64,000 nucleotides of DNA from Sipunculus nudus (lineage: Eukaryota; Annelida; Sipuncula; Golfingiida; Sipunculidae), in the NCBI GenBank assembly GCA_026874595.1, contig CM049315.1, positions 1,680,501 to 1,744,500 on the forward strand. The letters run 5' to 3'. Both the position numbers and the translations under genes were made by a program. Every line of letters begins with the position of its first letter. The stretch's first letter is position 1. Of this stretch, positions 35,570-48,606 are shown piece by piece. The notes under the pieces were generated by a model that saw only the letters and a list, made by a program, of their open reading frames with translations, made no database searches and had not been told where the DNA came from.

Positions 35570-36320
35570 CAACCTTTTCAGATTTGGCAACAGATCAAGA
35601 GTTCATTCAGTGCAGCCAGATATAGGTCAAGAATTCAATCAGTGCAGCCAAGCACAAGGCATGTGATCACCTCATGGGTGACATGTGAACACCTCATGGG
35701 CACCATGTGATCACCCCATGGGTGTCATGCCCCTCAGGGCTGCATGTGGAGCCAATCTGTGAGCTTATACAATTGTGTGGCTACTATTTCAGATTTGGCA
35801 ACAGGCCAAAGGTCAGTCTGGATCTATTTATAGCTTTGGCAGACTGCCAACTGTATCTTATTAGGCAACAGGTCAAGAGTTCACTCAGTGCAGCCAGGTA
35901 TAGGTCAGGAGTTCGTTCAGTGCAGTAGCTGCATTCTATTTATAGCGTTGGCAGACTGTTCACTGCATCAGATTTGGCACCAAAGTTCAGCCTGGATCTA
36001 TTTATAGCTTGGCAGACTGCCAACTGTGTCAGATTAGGCAACAGGTCAAGAGTTCACTCAGTGCAACCAGATATAGATCAAGAGTTCACTCAGTGCAGTA
36101 GCTGCATTCTATTTATAGCTTTGGCAGACTGCCCACTGCATCAGATTTGGCACCAAAGTTCTGCCTGGATCTGTTTATAGCTTTGGCAGACTGCCAGTTA
36201 ATGCAACAGGTCAAGATTTCACTCAGTGCAGGCAGGTACAGGTCAAAAGTTCACTCAGTCTAGTCAGGTGCAGGTCATGAGTTCACTCAGTGCGTAGCCT
36301 GAGCCAGCAAATTTGTCACA
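35570..36320 (+). repeat. Irregular tandem repeats (CACTCAGTGCAG / TTGGCAGACTGCC)
   Basis: Recurring blocks GGTCAAGAGTTCACTCAGTG, CATTCTATTTATAGCTTTGG and CAGACTGCCNACTGNATCAG alternate in diverged copies. There is no coding potential; the short ORFs follow the repeat. Confidence 0.7.
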
Positions 36321-36419
36321 GTTCACTTGGGGCAACTGCCTTTCTCACCTAAGCCTGGTCAGCCCCATGCATCAGACTCAAGGTGGGTTTGATGTATTGG
36401 CTTGGTATTTTGACCTGTC

Positions 36420-36750
36420 TATGTGTCTTTGATGGCTTTCTCGTTAACAAGACAGGTGTCGCCACCTACAATGACTTTTGCACAGTGTATGTGCCTGCTT
36501 TTTTCTACAGAGGAATTTGATATATCAGCCTGAAATTGGGCATATTTAAACAAATTGAATAGCTTTTTCGTATACATGACTGGTGGTGCCACGTACAATA
36601 ATTTTTGCACAGTGTGTGTCACTGCTTGTTTCTCAGGAGCGGTTTGATATATCAGTCTGAAATTGGGCATTTGTATATAGCTCTGATAGCTTATTGTATA
36701 CAAGACTGGTGGTGCCAGCTACAATCATTTTTGTGTTGGGTGAACCCATG
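36420..36750 (+). repeat. Diverged cassette repeats
   Basis: Three diverged units of about 130 bp, each with a form of GGTGNCGCCACCTACAAT, TTTTTGCACAGTGT and GATATATCAGNCTGAAATTG. They are related to the family B and C cassettes but have no recognisable ends. Confidence 0.65.
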
Positions 36751-37628
36751 CCAGAATTTCAGCAGTGATGTTTGTGTAATTGTTTCTTATTCAAAATGTT
36801 TAGTACTTGCATAGTTCATATACATGAGAAGTAATGGACTAGCATTGAAACATTATACCTGGTGTATTTCCCAATGCACAGGTTCGCATTAGGTCTGTAG
36901 GCCTTGTTTATCAAAACGTGATGTGAATTTGAGATGTGTGCCTCCTGGGAACTGTAGTCAGTGTGATATGACATTTGTGTGACAATTTCTGTGAGATCTG
37001 TTGTAAACAATAAAATTCACAAAATCTGTTGGTGACAGAGCATGGCATCTACTTGCCTTACTTGTACATTTACATTCCCTGTAAAAATCTGTAGCCATGA
37101 ACACAAAGTTGGGGATTGTGTTGCATCAATAATTTACATGTAGTCATTGAAGTGCATATTATAGGCATATAACATGTTCAGATATTTGTTTGTTAGTTAG
37201 ATCTACACATTATAAACATAAGGATGTATTATCAGTTTAAATTTTAATATCTCCTAAAAAGAAAATAGCTGAATGAAGCCTGGGAGAGTAGGAGCTGACT
37301 TTTAAGTTGCCCTTCAACTATTTATGGAAGTTTTACTTGCCCGACGAAAGTGAATACCCATTATTGTTGAGCCCTGTCTGCTATATCTTCATGCGTCAGT
37401 TGATCTTGTACTGTTGTAGCAGTATAACACAAACTGCTTTTAGGAGGTTCATTGATATTTTGGGTGAACGTTGACTCCTGTACAGGGGACTCTCATGGAA
37501 TGGTTTGGGATTGCTATTTGCCAGTTTTGACTGTATCATTGCCCAAAGTAAGCTGTAACATCAAATGATATAAATTTCACTTGTAAATTTGACGTTTAAT
37601 TTTGACATCTTTTCTCTTTTGTTTGCAG
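36751..37628. other. Intron 2, 3' end before exon 3
   Basis: Mostly unique-looking AT-rich intronic sequence, ending in the acceptor TTTGCAG at 37622-37628. Nothing else is recognised. Confidence 0.6.
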
Positions 37629-37744
37629 ACCCCATGACACACCATTTGAGGATGGCACGTTTAAACTGACAGTAGAGTTCACAGAAGAATATCCGAACAA
37701 ACCTCCCACAGTCAGATTTGTGTCCAAAATGTTTCACCCTAATG
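37629..37744 (+). CDS. RAD6/UBE2A-type E2, exon 3
   Basis: Encodes residues 42-80 plus the first base of codon 81: [20 protein letters not shown], then [18 protein letters not shown]. This is the central beta-sheet of the UBC fold. HPN at 78-80 is the E2 signature whose Asn supports the oxyanion during transfer. The acceptor is TTTGCAG and the donor G|GTGAGT. Phases match exon 2 (2) and exon 4 (1). No stop or frameshift is seen, and the sequence is near-identical to animal RAD6 orthologues, in sharp contrast to the decayed repeats on both sides. Confidence 0.96.
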
Positions 37745-38188
37745 GTGAGTATATCGCCCACTCACTGGTACTAAACCAGGGTGACTTTGTGAATAAGACT
37801 CATTGGTGGCCAGTACACGTACCCTATCAATCATGTTTTATCAAATGTCTAAAGGCAAGAGATTGATATTATAAGATAAAACTGATCCAATCTATCATGT
37901 GCCATTTATTAAAAAGAATTTCTCCAAATTTGATGTTCCCGTAGGTGCTTGTCAAATGTATACGTTTTTGCACATATTATATTATGATATTACAATGGAT
38001 ATATATTCTGTTTAGGTTACATTTATGCTAAGATCGCAGAAATTTTAACCTTTGGGAAACATGAAAAAAAGTTAAAAACAAAAAAAAATTGTAGCATCTA
38101 GTAGTTTAGGAACTTAGGAATATAGTTTTTCGGTATGTTCTAAAGTTTGGTATGTGTCCTTGAAAATTGTAGACACTGGTATCTAATT
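37745..38188. other. Intron 3, first part
   Basis: AT-rich intron after exon 3, up to the truncated C element; nothing recognised. Confidence 0.6.
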
Positions 38189-38765
38189 GTATCCCCAGAC
38201 AAAGTCGGGGGATACTATGTTTTCATGCCGGTCCCGCCGCCGCCGCATATAAATCTTGTTGGCGGGATTACTCAAAAAAATTTTTCACAGATCTTTACAA
38301 AACTTGGTATATGTATAGATATGGGTGAGAGGACGACGCCTATTTAAAATTAGGTCATGACCTTTACTAGGAGAGTGTCCTTGACCTTGAATAGGTCCAA
38401 TTTTGGGGAAAATCACACAAATTCTTAAATATCTCAAATCTTGCATGGATTGATCCCAGAATCAAGTTGATCAAAGACCATGGATAGGGGTGTCATGTTC
38501 CAGAAACTGGTGGCGCCACCTGTTATTCTTTACTTGTTTTCTTGCCTTTTAATACCCCCAAAATTGCTACTTGACAGTACTGTGAGCATTATAAGTCAAA
38601 AACTAATGGACAGAATTCTTTTATATTGTGCATATACATAGATATGGGTTATGGGATGATGTTTATTTAAATTGGGGTCATGACCTTTCCTATGAGAGTG
38701 GCCTTGACCTTTAATATTGCCATATATGGTGAAAATCACACAAAATCATAAATATCTCATTAAAA
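38189..38765 (+). mobile_element. Family C HINE-like element, 3' truncated
   Basis: 5' hairpin GTATCCCCAGACAAAGTCGGGGGATACTATG (38189 onward), then a short (CCG)n run, the palindrome AGGTCATGACCT near 38352, GTCCTTGACCTTGAATAGG and one GGTGGCGCCACC. Similarity to the other C copies ends near 38765, so the 3' half is missing. Confidence 0.7.
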
Positions 38766-39079
38766 GAAAATTTTATGCACAAGTGAAGCTGGACTTTGAA
38801 TCTAGCTTATATTATATCATATGTATCGTACCAAGTATTGTGAGCAAAGTGTCACCATACGTATCATATCACAAACACGTTACAGGCCTTGTGTTGTATG
38901 AAGGGTCATCATACACAGTGTCGTATCATAAAATCCTCTGATTAATTATTACTTTGCAGCAGAACCTAGGAAATTGTAGCAAATAGCTCCAGGGAACTGC
39001 TAAAAAAAAATTAGTGTGTGGCCTTTAATACAGTCTTTAGTGTTAAAATATTACTGACATTGATTATATTTTTTTTCAG

Positions 39080-39168
39080 TATATGCAGATGGTAGCATAT
39101 GCTTAGATATTCTTCAGAATAGATGGAGTCCAACATACGATGTTTCAGCGATATTAACTTCTATACAA
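39080..39168 (+). CDS. RAD6/UBE2A-type E2, exon 4 with catalytic cysteine
   Basis: Encodes residues 81-110: the last two bases of V81, [20 protein letters not shown], then VSAILTSIQ. Cys88 in ICLDILQ is the thioester-forming residue; its number matches vertebrate UBE2A/B exactly, supporting a 15-residue missing start. The acceptor is TTTTTTCAG and the donor CAA|GTAAGT, so splicing leaves phase 0. Either of the two downstream terminal exons can therefore be joined in frame. Confidence 0.96.
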
Positions 39169-39669
39169 GTAAGTATCCATCCTAACAGCTAAATTATTTC
39201 TTATGGCTAGATCTGACCACTCAGTGCCACCAGGGGGCACCAATGTCAGAAATGCAAGACCCTGCTGGTAACAATATACAGTAATTGATTTGTGTAGCAA
39301 TTTGCATGAAGAATCGTTTAAGTTTTGCAATGGCTGTTGCATGAAGTTTGACACGCAAGTTTAAAGTGCATCACCATACCACCACCCCACCCCCACATCT
39401 CATAATAATGGGCAGACAGTTTCCAGGACGTTTATGAAGCCCATGAATTATAATAATCTTATGTGTGCAGCGGAATCCTTATTGATATATTATCCAGGAT
39501 GGTTGGTTGACTTTGGTTGGAATAATCTTTAGCAAAACCTGTTTAAACCAGATCATATGGGAATAACCACCAGGAAGGGAAGTTAAAGCTCTGTGTATTA
39601 ATGAGCAAGTGTATATTTAGAGCCCTGCATTTTTGAGGGGAGACAACCTAATTCTAGTTTTACTGCTTT
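39169..39669. other. Intron 4, first part
   Basis: Unique-looking intronic sequence with a C-rich stretch (CACCACCCCACCCCCAC) near 39380; nothing else recognised. Confidence 0.6.
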
Positions 39670-40997
39670 CCCCCATGGATAATCCGCACTTTTTCTCCAT
39701 GAAATAGAAATAAAAAACATTGGTGCGTATTATACATGGAAGCATAATTCCAAACTATTTTCCCCATCACATTGGACCTTCGTTTGGTGGGCCGACAGTG
39801 AGTGATAATAAAGGATTTTATGCAAACGAAGTGTATACACACTGAACTTTATCAAATTAGGCATAAGAAAACATAATAATAGGTTTTATTTACTGTCATA
39901 ATCTCAAATACTTAAAATATACCGTTAATGTAGCTTACAGCCGAAGAACATTGATGATTTGTGAACTGACATATGCATGACGATGCATGGTCTGGCTGAC
40001 CTCATTTAATGTCATTGTCAGTTGGTAGATGGCGCTGTGGGCACCAACACTGGTTGTTATGCCGGGTCATTGATTCTCTTAGGAAATTATCTGTGATACA
40101 CTTAATTACTTTCTAAACAACTTGAGCCAAGGGAGGAATAATTGCCTAGTGGTTTTCTTTGTTAATTAGTTACCCTATTGTGTACATCGTCATGGTCAGT
40201 TGTACTTCGGGGCACCTCCACTTGCGCGGATTAGCAGGTCGTGAGAGTCTGTCACGTGGTCAGGGGAAATCTAGGGTCGGCCCCAGGTGCCATTGAAACC
40301 ACCAGCCAGGGTTCGGTAGTCGGTACATGCGCACAACAATAGAACAAACGGTGAGCCCATACAGGTGACCGCGAATACACCCATGGGCCATCAACCGGGC
40401 CAGCGCTTGATTAGCACGAGTGCCGGTATTAGGCAGGTCAATTTAATAGTAATATAACAATTTGGTCAGAAAAAAAACTCGTTATCTGTAATAGCCAGGT
40501 GGTCGTATTTCACAGCATTTATATATTGATAATATAAAGGAGTTTGGAAAGGGACTGATATAATATAAAGTGGGTGTAATTTGCCTGCATTTTACAGGTG
40601 GTTATCCAGTAAATTATATCTTACTTAAAACAGGTACGTGTCAGTATTGCACACTTGACAGCACCTTTTTTAGCTCAGCTGACCTTCAGTCATGCTGGGC
40701 TATAGCGATCGGTCTTTGTCCGTCGTCCTTCCGTCTGTCCATCCAGCCGTCCGTCCGTCCGTTAGCAGGGCACAAATCGTAACCGTAGGGGCTAGGGCCA
40801 TGAACCCTATGCAGTCTTAGAGGTTATAAAAAGATCTCCTTGCAAACCTGAAATTAGGTCACTGCGACCTATATTCTCGAAGTTATGGGGTGTGTTTGCA
40901 CCCCCCAGAAATAACTCTTTGAGACAAAATTTTCATCCCAAACCTTCCATCTTTCACATACAGCTCACCTACCAACAGGGGAAGAACCATAATTTTT

Positions 40998-43594
40998 AGC
41001 TCAGCTGACTATAAGTCATCTGAGCTATAGTCGTGGTCCATTGTCCGTCGTCCGTCCGTCTGTCCGTCCGTCCGTCCGTCCGTCCGTAGATGTGGCACGT
41101 TTTGAAACCGTAAGACCTAGGAATCCAAAATTCAGCATAATGTTAGATGTCCCCAAGATCTCCTACCAAGCCGAAAACTGGGTCTTTGCGACTTCGTTCC
41201 TTTGAGAAATTAAGGAAAAACCTCAATTTTTTATTAAAAACCTATTTTCACACTTCAGGACTGCCTAATATCAAAACCACTCATCTGTTTTCCCTCATAT
41301 TTACCATAAATATTCTTCTATATAGTTCCTATGTACATGCCAGAAATTATGTCTGTATTATATAATTTAAAAAAGTTATGGGCCCAAACATAATGCATTT
41401 TGTAAAAAATCAGGAAAGATATTTGATCACTTAACTCAAAACTTGTTAAAGCTATGGACTTTTTTTCCAGTAATACAACTTTAATTTATCAAAATTAAAT
41501 TGTATACCCAAAATTAGATCAAAATCTTTTAAATTTTTTAAAATATTAACAAAAATAAAAAATTGGTACCTTAAATTTTGCCCAACTTTGACCATGGCAC
41601 GTTTTTTTACTGTAAGTACTGTGGATTTAATTTTCTCAGCATGTTTTTGTTAGCATTTTGTCTGTTAACACCAAAAATTTGAAACCAGTTGATCATAAAC
41701 TGTAGATTTAATTCAAGTTTTCAAGCACCATGTAACAAATTGTTTACATCAAGCTAGTGTTATGCAGTTTGCAAGAGCTCAGCTCCCCAGCTTCAGCTCC
41801 CAGTTCCTAAAATTTGGCATACAATTAGATGTCTCCAAAATTCCCTACCATGCCAAGAATTTGGTCACTAGGACTTAATACCTTCGAGATATTAATGAAA
41901 AACTTCATTTTTCCATTAAAAACCCATTGTTACACTTCAAGACTGCCTAATATCAAAATCACTGATGTGACTTTAATCATATATAATATACATATTTTTC
42001 TATACATTCTCTATGCATATGCCAGAAATGATGTCAGTATTGCGTAATTGTTTTAAGTTATGGGCCCAAACATAATGCACTATGTAAAAAATCAAGAAAT
42101 ATATTTACTCCCTTAACAAGGGGATTGCTGAAGCTAGAGTTTTTTTGCCAGGGATGTAACATTATTTAATCAAGATTCAATTGAATACCCCAAATTAGTC
42201 CTGAATTTTTCAAATTTTATATGTTATTAGTATAAATATAAAATTAGTACCTTAAATTTTGCCCAACTTTGACCATGGCACATTTGTTTCCTGTGAGCAC
42301 GGTTGATATAATTTTCATATCATGCACACAAGGATTTCAGCTTTTTAGTTTAGAAAGCTGAAAGACATTGGCCAAAAATTGTAGCTTTTATTAATGTTTT
42401 TATGAGACCATGTCAGACCTTAACTCTCTCCAGCCCCTCTTGAGTCACCTGTATGTTGACCTTGTTGAACTTTCAGCAAATTATGCATGCTTGAGGCGAG
42501 CCATACACTGTTGCAGGTAGGCAGCTTATGGCCAGCCACAGTTGATCCAGGTGTCCAACCCAACTCATCTAGTAGTTTTAACCAACAACATAACAATTAA
42601 CAATAAATTAATAAATTTTTATTGTTTTTTAATAACAAATTAAAGAAAAATAAAAAAGAATTTGTTAGTTTATAATAACAGGAAATCAACTTGCAGTTAC
42701 TGATGATAAAAGAATCTTGTATCGATGGATAGAATGTCACATACTCCAAATAACACCATGCAGTCACCTTTGGTATTTTTCAGTTCAATTTTAATGATAA
42801 AAAAGTAAATCATATTATTCATTACTAATCATTAGGGATCATATGAAGGAAATTAATGATAGACAAAGATGCAGTTGATATTATTAATCTAGATTCCTAC
42901 TGTGTCTAGTGTGTACATTGATGTGAAATTAGTCCAAAATGAATATATTACATTTTTTTTTTTTTAATATAAATAAAAGCCATAAAACGAGGTACTTTTG
43001 ATCATAATTTAAATGTGTGAATTTTGTATATTCTGGATTCTCAACATAATTGTTTGGTGAAAACTGAATAAATGCCAGTAATGGTGGGAAAACTTTGCAA
43101 TTGTATTTAAATACGAATATGAATATGTACTCCATTATAAAATGTCTTGCATAAAGAATTGAAATTCAGGTAAAAATGAAAGTATATGAATACCAGTGCA
43201 AATACTTTCAAAATGTATTCATGAATGCATTCATGAATATATTCTTTAATATTATAAGATTCTCTTATTATTTTTAATAAAAATTATATTTGGGACAATA
43301 TTTGTAATTTTTTTAAATAAATAGTTAAACTCTTATATCATATGTTCTGCTTATAAGTTATATGGCCAAGTCAAAATCTGTGTGACAATAGTACTCCATT
43401 TTTTAATAAAATAAATGAAATTAATCCTCTTCCCTGTCTCCAAAGATAATATCATAATCATACATAAGCTAAACACCAACAACTCATAATAAAGCTTATA
43501 TTTATTACCACACCAAACCAGCATATGCCTCATTCCTAAATCATATTTTTTAATCATATATAACAGCTGAGCGCCGTGACCCATAGGTCCCTTG
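40998..43594 (+). mobile_element. Family A element, first unit of a head-to-tail pair
   Basis: Complete unit of 2,597 bp: AGCTCAGCTGACTATAAG hairpin, TCCGTCCGTC microsatellite, body with two related halves (both carry TGCCTAATATCAAAACCACT and ATGGGCCCAAACATAATG), end CAGCTGAGCGCCGTGACCCATAGGTCCCTTG. The 3' palindrome has one change (CCCATAGG). Confidence 0.85.
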
Positions 43595-43597
43595 TTT

Positions 43598-46241
43598 AGC
43601 TCAGCTGACTATAAGTCATCTGAGCTATAGTCGTGGTCCATTGTCCGTCGTCCGTCCGTCTGTCCGTCCGTCCGTCCGTCCGTCAGTCCGTCCGTCCGTA
43701 GATGTGGCACGTTTTGAAACCGTAAGACTTAGGAATCCAAAATTTGGCATAATGTTAGCTGTCCCCAAGATCTCCTACCAAGCCGAAAACTGGGTCTTTG
43801 CGACTTTGTTCCTTTGAGAAATTAAGGAAAAACCTCAATTTTTTATTTAAAACCTATTTTCACACTTTAGGGCTGCCTAATATCAAAACCACTCATCTGT
43901 TTTTCCTCATATTTACCATAAATATTCCTCTATATAGTTCCTATGTACATGCCTGAAATTATGTCTGTATTATATAATTTAAGAAAGTTACGGGCCAGAA
44001 CATAATGCATTTTGTAAAAAATCAGGAAAGATATTTGATCACTTAACACAAAACTTGTTAAAGCTATGGACTTTTTTTCAAGTAATATAACTTTAATTAA
44101 TCAAAATTAAATTGTATACCCAAAATTAGATCAAAATCTTTTAAATTTTTTAAAATATTAGCAAAAACAAAAAATTGGTACCTTAAATTTTGCCTAACTT
44201 TGACCATGGCACGTTTTTTTCCTGTAAGTACTGTGGATTTAATTTTCTCAGCATGTTTTTGTTAGCATTTTGTCTGTTAACACCAAAAATTTGAAACCAG
44301 TTGATCAAAAACTGTAGATTTTATTCAAGTTTTCAAGCACCATGTAACATATTGTTTACATCAGGCTAGTGTTATGCAGTTTGCAAGAGCTCAGCTCCCC
44401 AGCTTAAGCTCTCAGTTCCTAAAATCTGGCATACAATTAGATGTCTCTAAAATTCCCTACCATGCCAAGAATTTGGTCACTAGGACTTAATACCTTTGAG
44501 ATATTAATGAAAAACTTCATTTTTCAATTAAAAACCCATTATTACACTTCAGTACTGCCTAATATCAAAACCACTGATCTGACTTTAATCATATATAATA
44601 TACATGTTTTTCAATACATTCTCTGTGCACATGCCAGAAATGGTGTCAGTATTGCGTAATTGTTTTAAGTTATGGGCCCAAACAATATGCACTTTGTAAA
44701 AAATCAAGAAATATATTTACTCCCTTAACAAGGGGCTTGCTGAAGCTAGAGATTTTTTGTCAGGGATGTAAGATTATTTAATCAAGATTCAATTGAATAC
44801 CAAAAATTAGTTCTGAATTTTTAAAATTTTATAAGTTATTAGTATAAATATAAAATTAGTATCTTAAATTTTGCCCAACTTTGACCATTTCACTTTTGTT
44901 TAATGTGAGCTCTGTTTATATAATTTTCATATCATGCACACACATGGATTTCAGCTTTTTAGTTTAGAAAGCTGAAAGAAATTGGCCAAAAATTGTAGCT
45001 TTTATTAATGTTTTTATGAGACCATGTCAGACCTTGGCTCTCTCCAGCCACTCTTGAGTCACCTGTATGTTGACCTTGTTGAACTTTCAGCAAATTATGC
45101 ACGCTTGAGGCGAGGCAGATATAAGGGCAGCAAGGCAGCTTATGGCCAGCCACAGTTGATCCAGGTGTCCAACCCAACTCATCAAGTAGTTTTAACCAAC
45201 AACATAACAATAAATTAATCAATTTTTATTGGTTTTTAATAACAAATTAAAGAAAAATAGAAAAGGAATTTGTTAGTTTATATTAATAGGGAAATAACTT
45301 GCAGTTACTGATGATATAAGAATCTTGTATTGATAGATAGAATGTCACGTATTCCAAATAACACCATGCAGTCACCTATGGCATTTTTCAGTTCAATTTT
45401 AATAATAAAAAAATAAATCATATTATTCATTACTAATCATTAGGGATCATATGAAGGAAATTAATGATAGACAAAGATGCAGTTGATAATATTAATCTAG
45501 ATTCCTACTGTGTCTAGTGTGTACATTGATGTGAAATTAGTCCCAAATAAATATATCACATTTATTTTTTTTTAATATAAATAAAAGCCATAAAACCAGG
45601 TACTTATGATCATTATTTAAATGTGTGAATTTTGTACATTCTGGATTCTAAACACCATTGTTTGGTGAAAACTGAATAAATACCAGACATGGTGGGAATA
45701 CTTTGCAATTGTATTTAAATACGAATATGAATATGTACTCCATTATAAAATTTCTTGCATAAAGAATGGGAATTCAGGAAAAAATGAAAGTATATGAATA
45801 CCAGTGCAAATACTTTCCAAATGTATTCATGAATGCATTCATGAATATATTCTTTAATATTATTTTAATATTCATTTCAGTTATATTTCATTTTAAAAAT
45901 CATACGATTCTCTTATTATTTTTAATAAAAATTATATCTGGGACAATATTTGTAATTTTTTTAATAAATAGTTAAACTCTTATATTATATGTTCTGCTTA
46001 TAAGTTATATGGCCAAGTCAAAATCTGTGTGACAATAGTACTCCATTTGTTAATAAAATAAATGAAATCAATTCTCTTCTCTGTCTCCAAAGGTACTATC
46101 AAAATCATACATAAGCTTAACAACAACAACTCATAATACAGCTTATACTTATTACCACACAAAACCAGCATGTGCCTCATTTCTAAATCATATTTTTTTA
46201 TCATATATAACAGCTGAGCGCCGTGACCCATAGGTCCCTTG
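43598..46241 (+). mobile_element. Family A element, second unit of a head-to-tail pair
   Basis: Complete unit of 2,644 bp starting after only TTT (43595-43597) beyond unit 1. The body is highly similar to unit 1 throughout, including the same changed palindrome (CCCATAGG) at its end. The sharing of that change suggests the pair arose from one element. Confidence 0.85.
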
Positions 46242-48606
46242 TTTTAGGTTAAAAGGTCAAAGGTCAAGGTCACAGGAGCCTCTTCTTTGAAAAGCCTGTG
46301 GATGCATTTTAAGCCAACCCTTTCATCCCAATTCTTTGATCTTTTACATATAGCTCACCTACTAAGTTGGAGAAGAATCCTATAGATTTTGAGGTCACAA
46401 GGTCAAAGGTCAGGGTCACAGGATCCACTTCTTTGAAAAGGTTGTGGACACATTTCAAGCTAGACTTTTCATTCCAAACCTTCCAGCACTGATATCGCTT
46501 CTCTGCCAACAGGGGAAAAGACCTGTTGATTTTGAGGTCAAAGGTCAAGTTCACAGCACCCACTTCTTGCGTGGAGTCATTTCAGGCAAACTTTTCAATC
46601 TGTACCTTCCATCTGTCGTATATGGCTTACCTACCAATAAGGGAAGAAGCCTATTGATGTTGAGTCAAAAAGTCAAAGGTCAAGGTCACAATATTTAATT
46701 GTTCAAAATGCTTGTGAGCATATTTCAAGTGTAACTGTTCAACCCAAACCTACAGTCTTTCACATATGCCACATCTATGCATCACTCAGTTTGACTCAAA
46801 CTTCATATTTATGGGTCTCTTTGCTTGAATAAATAACTTATTGATTTTGGGGTCAGCTGGTCAGCAGGTTAAAGGTTGCAGGTCAAAGTTATTCACCCAT
46901 TGGTTGCCAAGTAATTTAAGTGGTCAGTAGTTACCCATCATTTAGAAAGAATCCAGCTGATATATGGGCAAAAGGCCAAGGTCATAGGTCAGGGATGTTC
47001 ACAATTACTTATTTTATAGACCATCTTTATTTTTCTTGTATATATAACCATCCCACTCCAGCTGGTACATCTCCCTGTGTGGCTGTAATTGTGAGTGACA
47101 CTGGTGACATATGACTCCCTTTTGTATCAGCCTATTAAATGATAAGGCTCAGTGATAAGTACCTCATTACTTCATAACAAAAACACTGTTGTCACAATGC
47201 TTCAGCCAGGCATTAAGACTATGAGAGTATAGTATTAAGGTTTAGCTACTGATTTATAAGATGATGGGAACATTTTGCAGTTTATTTTATGGAATCCTAG
47301 CAATAAACTTAGTTTCCTAGATATCTGAATATTTTAATATATATCACCACATATAAAAGCAAGTGTTTGTTCTCATAATATGTGGATGTGTACCTTGATT
47401 TAGGATGGCTTTTTGTTTTATTTCAAGACTCTTAGTCATGCTTTCTGCATTTCTTTTCTTTCAGGCTTGGCAGGTTACCTACCCTGCTGACCCCATTGAA
47501 AAGCAGAGTGATAATAAAAAATATTGGACTTACACTTTTTACAATTGCATATCTATAAATCTGATATGAGGGCCTGGACATGCCTTTTGAATTATTTTGG
47601 GCATTCATTTCTGGATAATTTGCCCCAAGTTTGGTCTCTTATTGGAGAATGTGGGATATCAAATGTCATACTTGTCAGAAATCCATTATGTCTGCCAGTA
47701 AGCCACCTTAGAAATTCTTTCTTCAGTGCAGTTTCAGTAATTTTTTCTTTAATGTTTGGTCCAATTTAGAGAATGTTTGTTGTCTGATTTCAGACTTGTC
47801 AGAAGTCCAATATGGCCACCAGGCAACCATCTTTTAATTCCTTTTGATCATATTATCTTAAGAACAGTTAAAGTGAATGCAGTTGGATGTATATTTATGT
47901 AATCTTGTAAAGGATTGGGTCAAATATTTCTGAATAAATATTACCATCATTTATAATAGTGCAGTACAGTTGGCTTGTATTGAATAAAAATTCATACAGA
48001 AGCACCTGTTTCTCAATAATTCTTGCATGTATTTCCTTGATTTTTGCTATATATTTTGATCTTATATTTTCCCTTTGTGGTGTTCCTTTTGAGACTGACA
48101 GGTTTCAAGCAAGCTGTTGGAATAGTTCCTGATAGCTTAACAATCATGCATTTTCCTCAGACCATCAATTCACTGTGTTTTAACCAGACATAGGTGATAT
48201 ATATTTCTGTTTTCATAGAAAATTTTCAACAAATTGGCAAATTGGTTCTTCAAAATTTGACTGGAAGTTGTGAATCTCAGTCCATGATGTCACAGAACAT
48301 GCTTGGCAGCTGAGCGCCATGACCCATGGGTCACTTGTTTTACACTCGACAGCTAAAGGAGAATAACCGTTTTGCTATTTTAAGTGTAACTATCTTCTTC
48401 TAAGAGACTTGTCGGTCTGACTGGCAAAGTTTACCCCCACGGAGCCAGTGAACATTCAATGAATACGGCAAATACAAATTGTAGCATTCAAGATTTTGGC
48501 CAGAAGCAGGCTGCGTATTATACACATGGTTATATGTTTTTCCTCAGAAATTGTTGCTCTAAATAGGGGTGCGGATTATCTATGGTAGCGGATTATCCAC
48601 GGGGGG

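Larger units (their letters stand above)
40672..48337 (+). mobile_element. Long family A element, copy 2, interrupted by a tandem A pair
   Basis: 5' AGCTCAGCTGACCTTCAG hairpin region matches copy 1 at 219; 3' CAGCTGAGCGCCATG, GACCCATGGGTC, ACTTG|TT matches 6754-6789. Body segments 40672-40997 and 46246-48337 align with 219-530 and about 531-2340 plus 6499-6789. At 40998-46241 two A elements are inserted where copy 1 has only a T-run (523-529). AGGTCA clusters recur near 46251-46690. Confidence 0.8.
39670..48606. mobile_element. TIR element split by the long A element (class unassigned)
   Basis: CCCCCATGGATAATCCGC at 39670 and GCGGATTATCCACGGGGG at 48588 are inverted, and both ends also carry GCGTATTATACA-type subterminal motifs (39727 region and 48513 region). 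Without the A element at 40672-48337 the pair would bound about 1.3 kb. The flanks (GCTTT / GAAAC) do not give a clear target duplication, so the superfamily is left open. Confidence 0.5.
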
